Source of the DNA: an uncultured Bacteroidales bacterium
GTDB lineage: Bacteria; Bacteroidota; Bacteroidia; Bacteroidales; UBA932
Length of the DNA: 64,000 bases
Reading direction: 5' to 3'
Assembly (NCBI GenBank): GCA_945874155.1
Contig: CAMCFO010000011.1
Location: forward strand, 1 to 64,000
Shown here: positions 19,599 to 26,784 of the stretch, in pieces
Numbering within the stretch: the stretch's first letter is position 1
How the letters are laid out: each line of letters starts with the position of its first letter
The notes under the pieces: model-generated
Seen by the model: the letters and a program-made list of their open reading frames with translations, nothing else
Databases searched by the model: none
Told to the model about the DNA's origin: nothing
Program-made: the position numbers and the translations under genes

Positions 19599-21263
19599 AT
19601 GAATTTCAAATCTTTGTTCCTCAGCGCCGCAGCTGTCCTACTTTCGGTAGCTGCCACAACTTCCTGCACGCAGAAAGTTCAGGAGAATGATACGCTCAGC
19701 GTTGAACCTTCAAGCGCAATCGAGTTTGAAGCAAAAGACAATGAAGCCGTAGGGCTCACAGTCACCACAACCGCATCGCAGTGGAGTTACACCGCTCCGG
19801 AGTGGATTGAGGCAAAAGTTGAAGGCAATACCCTCGTTGTCAATGCCAAAGACAACACCACAAAGGACGAGAGACTTGGCCGTATCGAATTCAAGGCGGG
19901 TACAGCAACTCCCGTAAAGATTACCGTCAGCCAGAAAGCCGCTTCCGACGAGCCTGAAACTCCGTCCGGAGACAAGGTTGCAGTGAAACTCAGCAGCAAC
20001 GACGAGACTCTCGACATCCTCACCAAGGCACAGGAAGACATCACACTTTCTGTAACTCTCAGCATCGACAATGCAGTGACTTACCCTGTTGAGGTGGAAC
20101 TCTTTGTTGACAAGGACCACCTGAGCGAGTACAACTATTTGAACAAGGCTGAAGCTGAACTCTTCCCTCTTGAGAAAATCACCATTGCGAACAGCAAACT
20201 TACCATCGCTGCCGGTGAGACTTCCGTGACTGCAGAGGTTAAACTCAACCCTTCAGAGCTCGGCTATGCAACCAGTTATCTCGTTCCGCTCTATGTTAAG
20301 GACATCAACAATGCACAAATCAAACAGTCTGCCTGCCGCGTGAACTACACTGTCCTCAGGCAGAGTGCACGTGAGGTGAAGAATGTCGTTTACATCGAGG
20401 TGAATGACTGCAACCCTCTCAACTGCCTTGAGTATGTTCTCGAGGACGGCACTCCTTTCTTCGATGCAGTGATCCTTTTTGCTGCCAACATCAACTACAA
20501 CGCCAAGGATGACGTGGTTTACCTCCACAACAACCCTAATGTACAGGCTCTTCTCGACGAGAGCGATGTTTACCTCCAGCCGCTCCGCAAGGCAGGTATC
20601 AAAGTTTACCTCGGCCTTCTCGGAAACCACGATGCAGCCGGTCTGGCACAGCTTTCAGACTGGGGAGCAAAAGAGTGGGCCGCAGAGGTTGCAGAGGCCT
20701 GCAAGACCTACAAGCTTGACGGTGTGAACCTCGATGACGAGTACTCAAGCTCACCTGACGTGAATAACAAGTGGTTCACATGGCCTTCCCCAGCAGCCGG
20801 TGCACGTCTTATGTATGAACTCAAGGTTGCCCTCAAGGAGAGCTGCAGTTGGCCGACCGAGGTTTCTTTCTTCGATTGGGGTTCCCTCTACAACATTCCT
20901 GAGGTTGACAGTCACAAGCAGAGCGAATTCGTTGACTTCCACGTTGCCAACTACGGCCAAGCATCAGGAACTTTCGGAGACCTTACACTGAAGCAGTGCA
21001 GCGGAGCTTCAATCCAGCTCAACTATGGCTACACAATTTCCCAGTCCCAGGCAGAGCAGATCAAGAATGCCGGTTACGGCTGGATTATGTGGTTCGCATT
21101 CGACCCTTCAGGCACAGGTTCCGTAAACAACAACCGCACTCATTCCGTAAAACAGTTCAATAATGTGGCACTCGGATGCTACGGCCAGAAACTGAAAGAG
21201 CCAACCGGAGTTTACAACAAAAAAGGTGAGGGCAAGTACGACCCTAATAGATATGACATCTGA
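19599..21263 (+). CDS. GH18 endo-beta-N-acetylglucosaminidase lipoprotein
   Basis: A 554-residue surface lipoprotein (ATTSC, Cys about 24) with a BACON-like domain (about 30-115), a DUF1735 domain (about 125-250) and a GH18 TIM barrel (about 255-535). The catalytic strand reads LDGVNLDDEY: Asp374, Asn377, Asp379 and Glu381. Asp379 and Glu381 are the pair used by endoglycosidases for substrate-assisted cleavage between the two core GlcNAc residues; Asn377 replaces an Asp that is common but not universal. It should release oligomannose from glycoproteins at the cell surface. The ATG at 19599, after an A-rich leader, gives a clean signal peptide; the frame is open 18 codons further upstream. Confidence 0.9.
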   Translation: MNFKSLFLSAAAVLLSVAATTSCTQKVQENDTLSVEPSSAIEFEAKDNEAVGLTVTTTASQWSYTAPEWIEAKVEGNTLVVNAKDNTTKDERLGRIEFKAGTATPVKITVSQKAASDEPETPSGDKVAVKLSSNDETLDILTKAQEDITLSVTLSIDNAVTYPVEVELFVDKDHLSEYNYLNKAEAELFPLEKITIANSKLTIAAGETSVTAEVKLNPSELGYATSYLVPLYVKDINNAQIKQSACRVNYTVLRQSAREVKNVVYIEVNDCNPLNCLEYVLEDGTPFFDAVILFAANINYNAKDDVVYLHNNPNVQALLDESDVYLQPLRKAGIKVYLGLLGNHDAAGLAQLSDWGAKEWAAEVAEACKTYKLDGVNLDDEYSSSPDVNNKWFTWPSPAAGARLMYELKVALKESCSWPTEVSFFDWGSLYNIPEVDSHKQSEFVDFHVANYGQASGTFGDLTLKQCSGASIQLNYGYTISQSQAEQIKNAGYGWIMWFAFDPSGTGSVNNNRTHSVKQFNNVALGCYGQKLKEPTGVYNKKGEGKYDPNRYDI

Positions 21264-21290
21264 CAACAACTCATTAAATCACATTAAAAT

Positions 21291-22988
21291 ATGAAAAAAA
21301 CACTTGCAATAATTGCATCTTTTGCAGCAGGGCTTATGTTCTTCTCATGCCAGAAGCCTATGCCTGCACCGGAAGTGAAAGATGCCATTTCCATTGAGCC
21401 TGAAAGCAAGACTGTTGATGCTGAAGGCGGAAACGTAAAGGTTCTGGTAACCAGCTCCGGCGAATGGACACTGACAGCGAATGCTGATTATCAGTGGGTT
21501 TCAGCATCCGCAGAAAGCGGCGTTGACGGAGACATCGTTACATTCACGGTAGAAGCCAATGAAACCCTCGAAAATCTTGTTTCAGACTGGACTTTCAGTT
21601 GCGGCGAAGCTGTGGCTCCGTTCAAGCTTACTCTCAGGGGGCTTGACAAACTTCCGCCATCCATAGTTCTCAATTCCGAGAAGGATGTGGTTCTCGACTA
21701 CAACAAGGGTGAGTTCACTGTCCTTCTCCATTCCGATGACATCAAATACCGCGACATCCAGGTTACTCTCGGAAATGAGAACTCCTGGCTCACTTATGTG
21801 ACATCCCTTGCTGGAGACGAGGAAGGCGATGCAAAAATCATCTTCTCTTACAATGCTCTCGAAGGCCTTGATGACCTTACCGAAACCATTACCTTCTCTG
21901 CTGAAGAAGTCAAGAACCCGGTAACAGTCAATGTCGTTCAGGAAGCAAAGCACGTGCTTTCAACCGAGAAGGAGTTCTACACAGTGGCTGTTGAGGGTGA
22001 AACTGTTGAAATCCCTGTTACTGCGAATGTAGAGTACTCCATCACTGTTTCCGCTGAAGGAAACGGATGGCTCACAGCTGAAAAGACAGATACAGGCATC
22101 AAGGTTAAGGCAGAGGCTCTTACGGAAGGCAAACGCACCGCTACAATTACCCTTGCCCAGACTGATGCAAAGGAAGGCGAGGAAGCTCTCACACGTGTTC
22201 TCAGCGTTACTCAGGTCAATGCCCTCATCTCTTGGGCTGCAGATATGAAAGGCAACCGCCTCTTCCCTAAGTGGGACGGAACTGCTGAGAAACTCGGAGT
22301 TGCCCATGCCCTCACTCTCGAAGCAATGATCAATGTGGACCAGTTCAACGCCAACGGCATTTCAACATTAATGGGTATCGAAGGAATGTTCCTGCTCCGT
22401 TTCGGTGACTCAGCTCCGGACAACGTGCTCCAGATAGCGACTTTGAACGGCAATTATGACGTTGACTATGAATTTGAGACCAACAGATGGTATCACGTTG
22501 CCTGCACTTATGAAATGGGAGATGATTGGTATGCCAATGTGAAAGTTTATGTTGACGGTGAACTGAAAGGCGAGAGGTCCGGATGGAAGATGAGCACTTA
22601 TGTCGGATGGCCATTCTGGCAGAACTTCTATGGAGTTGATTTCTCACCTGCTTGGAGCTACGAGCCTAACGGCACCCGCTGCTTCTGGATGGGTTACTCC
22701 TACGATGAGAACCGTGACCTCAAGGGCAAGATGACCGAGATTCGTATTTGGAACAAAGTCCTGTCAGCAGAGGAAATCAACGCTCCTAACCACTTCTACA
22801 CTGTTGATCCTAAGTCAGAAGGCCTGTACTCATACTGGAAGTTCGCCACTGGCTCAGGCTCCACAATCGAGGATGCAACCGGAAACGGAAACAAGCTCTA
22901 TGGCGAGACCAATGTGCGCAAACAGGGCAACGACAATAAAGGTGACGAAGGTATCAAGTGGGTTGAGGTTGCTCTTCCTGACAAATAG
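21291..22988 (+). CDS. Tandem BACON plus LamG surface lipoprotein
   Basis: A 565-residue lipoprotein (MFFSC, Cys about 20). Three consecutive BACON-type beta-domains occupy about 35-115, 120-220 and 225-315, each with the VxxxGgxVxVxVtS-W or TVTVVQ pattern. A LamG domain fills about 320-565 (RWYHVACTYEMGDDW, RCFWMGYSYDENRDL, YSYWKFATGSGSTIED). BACON domains occur in Bacteroidetes surface glycan proteins, often as mucin or glycan-binding spacers. It lies 27 bases after the GH18 gene and is followed by a strong hairpin terminator, so it is likely the last gene of the main plus-strand transcript. It is predicted to bind N-glycan, with no catalytic residues seen. Confidence 0.82.
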   Translation: MKKTLAIIASFAAGLMFFSCQKPMPAPEVKDAISIEPESKTVDAEGGNVKVLVTSSGEWTLTANADYQWVSASAESGVDGDIVTFTVEANETLENLVSDWTFSCGEAVAPFKLTLRGLDKLPPSIVLNSEKDVVLDYNKGEFTVLLHSDDIKYRDIQVTLGNENSWLTYVTSLAGDEEGDAKIIFSYNALEGLDDLTETITFSAEEVKNPVTVNVVQEAKHVLSTEKEFYTVAVEGETVEIPVTANVEYSITVSAEGNGWLTAEKTDTGIKVKAEALTEGKRTATITLAQTDAKEGEEALTRVLSVTQVNALISWAADMKGNRLFPKWDGTAEKLGVAHALTLEAMINVDQFNANGISTLMGIEGMFLLRFGDSAPDNVLQIATLNGNYDVDYEFETNRWYHVACTYEMGDDWYANVKVYVDGELKGERSGWKMSTYVGWPFWQNFYGVDFSPAWSYEPNGTRCFWMGYSYDENRDLKGKMTEIRIWNKVLSAEEINAPNHFYTVDPKSEGLYSYWKFATGSGSTIEDATGNGNKLYGETNVRKQGNDNKGDEGIKWVEVALPDK

Positions 22989-23021
22989 CAGATACCGACA
23001 GTTCCTACTGTAAGTATTAAC

Positions 23022-23051
23022 GGGAGGGGTTCTGCAGAATCCCTCCTTTTT
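23022..23051 (+). terminator. Rho-independent terminator or attenuator inside the PUL
   Basis: GGAGGGGTTC and GAATCCCTCC (one G-T pair) form a 10-base stem around a TGCA loop and are followed by TTTTT. It ends 10 bases before the CotH start codon, so it should stop or reduce transcription from the upstream PUL genes into the CotH and sigma genes. Confidence 0.8.
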
Positions 23052-23061
23052 CATAAAAAAC

Positions 23062-25041
23062 ATGAAGAAAACTCGTTTGATTACATTGTTCCTGGGCGCG
23101 GCCGTCCTGTTTGCATCCTGCGTAAAGGAGGAACTGAAGCCGGAGGAACCTGAAGAACCGCAGATTGAGGAAGCATTTCTGAAAGCCAGCCCACTGACAT
23201 TGAATTTTCCGTCCGAGGGTGGAAGCCTTACAGTTGACATTTCCTGCAACCGCAAGGTGGCTGTAACAAGCGAAGCCGACTGGTTCAGGGTTATTTTCAG
23301 TTCAAAGGAGGAAAAGAATGAGTACAAGCTCATTGTCTCAGCAGAGTCCTACAGGCTTGGACGCGAGGGACAAATCACCATTTCCGCCCCGGAATGTGAG
23401 GATGTGACGGTGTCAGTCACCCAGTCGAAAAAACTGAAGGCCACCTGTTCGCTGAAATCGTTTTCACTGACAAAGTCAGCCAATCCTTCCCTCTCGAAAG
23501 ACATCGAATTCAAGTTCGACGAGACGGCAATGACTTTCAGTGCAATCTACCTCAAATGGATAGATTCTCCAGAGCCTCAAATGCTAATCCCGACCTTTGA
23601 GACGGACGGGGAACAGGTTCTTGTCGGCGGAGAAGTTGTGGCGAGCGGTAAGAAGGCAGTATCTTTCGCAGAGGACCTCAGCATTACGGTCGTGGCCGAA
23701 AACGGTGACACAAAGGAATATAAAGTCTCCCTGAACTGCCCTCAGATCAACACCGAACTGCCTGTGCTGCACATCAAACCGGCGAGCCTCATCAACAGCA
23801 AGGATTACTATGTCAGCACAGATATCATTCTCTATGACAAGACAGAGGGAAGCACCGGCACAGGATGGTGGGACAGTTCCAAAGACGGAGCCGTAAATAT
23901 GCGCGGAAGGGGCAATTCCACCTGGGGTCTGCCCAAGAAGCCATACAGACTCAAGTTCCCGGAGAAATTCAGTCCTATAGGTCTGGACCACGAAAAGGCC
24001 AAAAGCTGGGTACTGCTCTCCCAGGATATGGACAAATCCCTCATACGCACACATATAGCCTTTGCCTACTCCCGTATAATGTTCAACCCGGCAGAAGGCC
24101 GGCACGATGCTTCGGCAGTATTGTTCACACCCTGCTCCCGTTATGTAAACGTGTATATGACAGGAGATTATTATGACAGTTCCAAAAACTCTACCACACA
24201 TAAGGATGGAGAATATCTGGGACTCTACCAGATGAGCGACCAGATGGAGCGTTCAGGAGGACGCATTGCCGTGGACAAACTCGTCTCTGCAGACGGCAGC
24301 AATCCGGACAAAATCACAGGAGGATACATCATTGAAGCCGACTTGCACGAAGGCAGCCACTATTCCGGCTATAAGGGCATCAAGATGACCTACAAATATC
24401 CGGATGACGAAGACTACGACCCTGCACAGTACAACTACATCAGCGATTTCATTACCTCTGCCGAGAAGGCTCTCTACGGCTCGGGCTACAAGGATACGCA
24501 GAATGGTTGGAGAAAATGGTTCGATGAGAAGACACTGGTGGATTTCATCATTATCAAGGAACTGGTGGGAGACCTTGACGGCTACACCAGCACCTATATG
24601 TACAAGCGCCGGGGCGTGGACAAATTGTTCTTCGGCCCGATTTGGGACTGCGACAAAGGCTGGAACAACGACAAGAGGGTTCCTCACTACGAATACCAGC
24701 CGTTGGAGAGCCTTATGATAAAGGCCGGTTTCTGGATGCCGCCTTATGTGAGCAATGACTGGTTCTGGAGATTCTGGTCGGATTCCTCCCTGCGCAAGGC
24801 CGTAAACGAGAGGTGGAAAGAAAAGAGAGACGAACTGCTTGCCGAGACCTACAGAATACTCGACGAAGAACCTGTCAATATGGAAAAAGCTATAGAAGCG
24901 AATTTCACAGTCTGGCCTTTCTACTACCAGTACAGCGGAGAAGCCAATATGCCTGCAGCCACTTATGCAGCCGAAATCGAGAGAATCCGCGATTTGACTG
25001 AACGACGCGCCAGCTTGCTTGACCGTCTTTTTGCAGAATAA
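23062..25041 (+). CDS. BACON-CotH kinase-like lipoprotein
   Basis: A 659-residue lipoprotein (LFASC, Cys about 20, followed by an acidic KEELKPEEPEEP stretch like a surface-export signal). A BACON domain (about 40-125) and a cadherin/DUF5018-like domain (about 130-230) precede a CotH domain (about 240-650) with MRGRGNSTWGLPKKPYRLKF and later DLDGYTSTYMYKRRG and FFGPIWDCDKGWNND. CotH proteins have an atypical protein-kinase fold; spore-coat CotH phosphorylates other coat proteins, and the Asp residues of the last motif are the expected metal ligands. In Bacteroidetes PULs the role is unknown. Being exported, it would need an ATP source outside the cytoplasm, or it acts as a binding protein. 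It lies behind a terminator, 10 bases away. Confidence 0.85.
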   Translation: MKKTRLITLFLGAAVLFASCVKEELKPEEPEEPQIEEAFLKASPLTLNFPSEGGSLTVDISCNRKVAVTSEADWFRVIFSSKEEKNEYKLIVSAESYRLGREGQITISAPECEDVTVSVTQSKKLKATCSLKSFSLTKSANPSLSKDIEFKFDETAMTFSAIYLKWIDSPEPQMLIPTFETDGEQVLVGGEVVASGKKAVSFAEDLSITVVAENGDTKEYKVSLNCPQINTELPVLHIKPASLINSKDYYVSTDIILYDKTEGSTGTGWWDSSKDGAVNMRGRGNSTWGLPKKPYRLKFPEKFSPIGLDHEKAKSWVLLSQDMDKSLIRTHIAFAYSRIMFNPAEGRHDASAVLFTPCSRYVNVYMTGDYYDSSKNSTTHKDGEYLGLYQMSDQMERSGGRIAVDKLVSADGSNPDKITGGYIIEADLHEGSHYSGYKGIKMTYKYPDDEDYDPAQYNYISDFITSAEKALYGSGYKDTQNGWRKWFDEKTLVDFIIIKELVGDLDGYTSTYMYKRRGVDKLFFGPIWDCDKGWNNDKRVPHYEYQPLESLMIKAGFWMPPYVSNDWFWRFWSDSSLRKAVNERWKEKRDELLAETYRILDEEPVNMEKAIEANFTVWPFYYQYSGEANMPAATYAAEIERIRDLTERRASLLDRLFAE

Positions 25042-25081
25042 GAGCTTATTATTGGCCGTAATTTTGTATATTTGTGAAGTT

Positions 25082-25627
25082 ATGACCAAAACTCTGATTA
25101 TCAGTCCGCCCCAGTTCGGGGAAATCTATAGACGCAACCGCGACAAATTCGTCACGGTTGCGAAATCTTATGTCAGGGAAGAGCACGTGGCAGAGGATAT
25201 CGTGGCGGAGGCCTTCACCAAATTCTGGGATAACCGCAATGAGATGGAAGAGGTTATGCTTCCGGAAGCATATATAATGAAGTCCATCAAGAACCTGAGT
25301 CTCAATTATATGAGAGACAAGCTGAACAGGCAGAGAATTTCCCGTGAATTCAGCGACGACAAAATCCGGGCTCTGGAGGCCGAAATTGCCTTCCTCTCGT
25401 CAGAAGACTTGGGATTCCTTTTCGAGTCAGATGTTATCGCCATATTCAAGAATGTGATGGAGGAGTTTCCTGAACTCACGCAGGATATTTTCTACGCAAG
25501 CCGTTTCCACGGAATGACCTATAAGGAGATTGCACAAAAATACGGAGTATCCGAGCGCAAGGTGAAAAGGGACATCACCAAGGTCCTGAACATACTCCGT
25601 ATAGCCTTGAAAGACTATCTGCACTAG
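25082..25627 (+). CDS. ECF sigma-70 family sigma factor
   Basis: A 181-residue sigma factor with region 2 (YRRNRDKFVTVAKSYVREEH and AEDIVAEAFTKFWDNR, about 15-65) and region 4 (ELTQDIFYASRFHGMTYKEI onward, about 135-175). This is the size of the Bacteroidetes ECF factors that are held by FecR. It is the only sigma gene in the PUL, so it is the best partner of the FecR at 11172, although 13 kb separates them. The ATG at 25082 follows TATATTTG (25067-25074) and TAATTTTG (25059-25066), either of which could be a -7 box of its own promoter with a very short leader. An upstream in-frame start would overlap the CotH gene. Confidence 0.92.
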   Translation: MTKTLIISPPQFGEIYRRNRDKFVTVAKSYVREEHVAEDIVAEAFTKFWDNRNEMEEVMLPEAYIMKSIKNLSLNYMRDKLNRQRISREFSDDKIRALEAEIAFLSSEDLGFLFESDVIAIFKNVMEEFPELTQDIFYASRFHGMTYKEIAQKYGVSERKVKRDITKVLNILRIALKDYLH

Positions 25628-25696
25628 CCATCATCGTCTCCCTCTTCGGACTCTGAAAACGGTTCAGGCTCCGCCACCTGCAAAACCTGACCGCAA

Positions 25697-26326
25697 CTAA
25701 TCCTTTTTCTCTTCCTGGCTGAAGAACTTGTATTGGAAAAGTATGAGATAGGCAGTACCGACCGTGACGCAGCTGTCGGCAAAGTTGAACACAGGTTCGA
25801 AGAAGCGGAAAGGACGGCCTCCCAGCCACGGCAACCAGTCGGGCCAGGTGGTGTCAATCATAGGGAAATAGAACATATCCACCACTTTACCGAAAAGGAA
25901 CGGGGCATAGGACCCTCCTAATTGAGCCACCTGCATCGGTGTGGACTCTGAAAATATGAGCCCATAGAACCAGCAGTCGAAAATATTTCCGAGCGCACCG
26001 GCGGCAATAAGCGTCAGCCCTACAAGCACTCCGGTCGGGGTGTCCGCCTTTTTGCAAAGCTTTGAAATCCACCACACCAGCACTGAGAACAGCACGATTC
26101 TGAAAAGGGACAGCAGAAGTTTGCCCACCCAGCCTCCGAATTTCATCCCGAAGGCCATTCCTTCATTCTCTATGAAATAAATCTTGCACCAGTCTCCGAA
26201 TACGTCAAAATGCTCGCCAAGTGCCATATTGGTCTTGACGAGTATTTTGATAACCTGGTCGATGACTACAAGCAGCACACCCACAACGATGAGCCACTTG
26301 CCTTTGGACATTTTGAATCCTGCCAT
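25697..26326 (-). CDS. lspA: Lipoprotein signal peptidase (signal peptidase II)
   Basis: A 209-residue integral membrane aspartyl protease that cuts the signal peptide of prolipoproteins after diacylglyceryl transfer. Four hydrophobic segments are visible (about 8-26, 66-88, 100-120, 180-200). The catalytic Asp residues lie in AGALGNIFDCWFYG and FNFADSCVTVG; the usual Asp-Arg pair of the first motif is Asp-Cys here. The protein is longer than the usual 160-170 residues because of an insert before the second Asp (VVDMFYFPMIDTTWPDWLPW), a Bacteroidetes trait. The ATG at 26326 lies 4 bases after the stop of the TraR/DksA-like gene. Many lipoproteins in this window depend on it and on lnt (55788). 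Confidence 0.92.
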   Translation of the reverse strand: MAGFKMSKGKWLIVVGVLLVVIDQVIKILVKTNMALGEHFDVFGDWCKIYFIENEGMAFGMKFGGWVGKLLLSLFRIVLFSVLVWWISKLCKKADTPTGVLVGLTLIAAGALGNIFDCWFYGLIFSESTPMQVAQLGGSYAPFLFGKVVDMFYFPMIDTTWPDWLPWLGGRPFRFFEPVFNFADSCVTVGTAYLILFQYKFFSQEEKKD

Positions 26327-26330
26327 CTGA

Positions 26331-26744
26331 CTACTTCTTGTTCTGTTTGTTGAGCATTTCCTTCGCCTCCACGGTGAGGGTTGCGTGCGGCACGAGGCGC
26401 AGTCTTTCCTTAGGGATGAGCTTGCCTGTGACGCGGCAGATACCGTAGGTCTTGTTTTCAATTCTCACAAGGGCTGCTTCCAGACTCTGTATGAACTTGT
26501 ACTGCCTCTGTGCAAGCTGGCCTGCCTCTTCTTTGGAGAGGGCGCTTGCACCTTCCTCAAGTACCTTGAATGTCGGAGACGTGTCCTCTATGTCATTGCT
26601 TGAAGAATGTGTAACAATGGCGCGGAGAGTGTTGTACTCCTCCTTTGCCTTTGCAAGCATATCAAGTATGATGGCTTTGAATTCCTGCAATTCCTCGTCC
26701 GAATAACGGGCCTGAGGCTCAATTGTTTTCTTCTCTTCTGCCAT
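26331..26744 (-). CDS. TraR/DksA-family protein lacking the zinc cysteines
   Basis: A 137-residue protein with the coiled-coil hairpin of TraR/DksA proteins (about 15-95: YSDEELQEFKAIILDMLAKA, then LAQRQYKFIQSLEAALVRIE) and a C-terminal segment in the zinc-finger position (YGICRVTGKLIPKERL). Only one Cys is left of the usual four, so zinc binding is lost or altered. DksA relatives insert the coiled coil into the secondary channel of RNA polymerase and work with ppGpp. The tip residues of the coil cannot be judged with certainty. It is the middle gene of an ileS to lspA operon, a gene order that recurs in Bacteroidetes. Confidence 0.85.
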   Translation of the reverse strand: MAEEKKTIEPQARYSDEELQEFKAIILDMLAKAKEEYNTLRAIVTHSSSNDIEDTSPTFKVLEEGASALSKEEAGQLAQRQYKFIQSLEAALVRIENKTYGICRVTGKLIPKERLRLVPHATLTVEAKEMLNKQNKK

Positions 26745-26784
26745 AATCGTGTGTGTTAATTAGTTAGTATTTCTCACCGGAAGT

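Noticed and set aside
25621..25696. Hairpin GGTCAGG/CCTGAACC between the sigma gene and lspA as a terminator
   Set aside because: The stem has a bulge and a long loop, and no clean T-run follows on either strand, so it is too weak to annotate.
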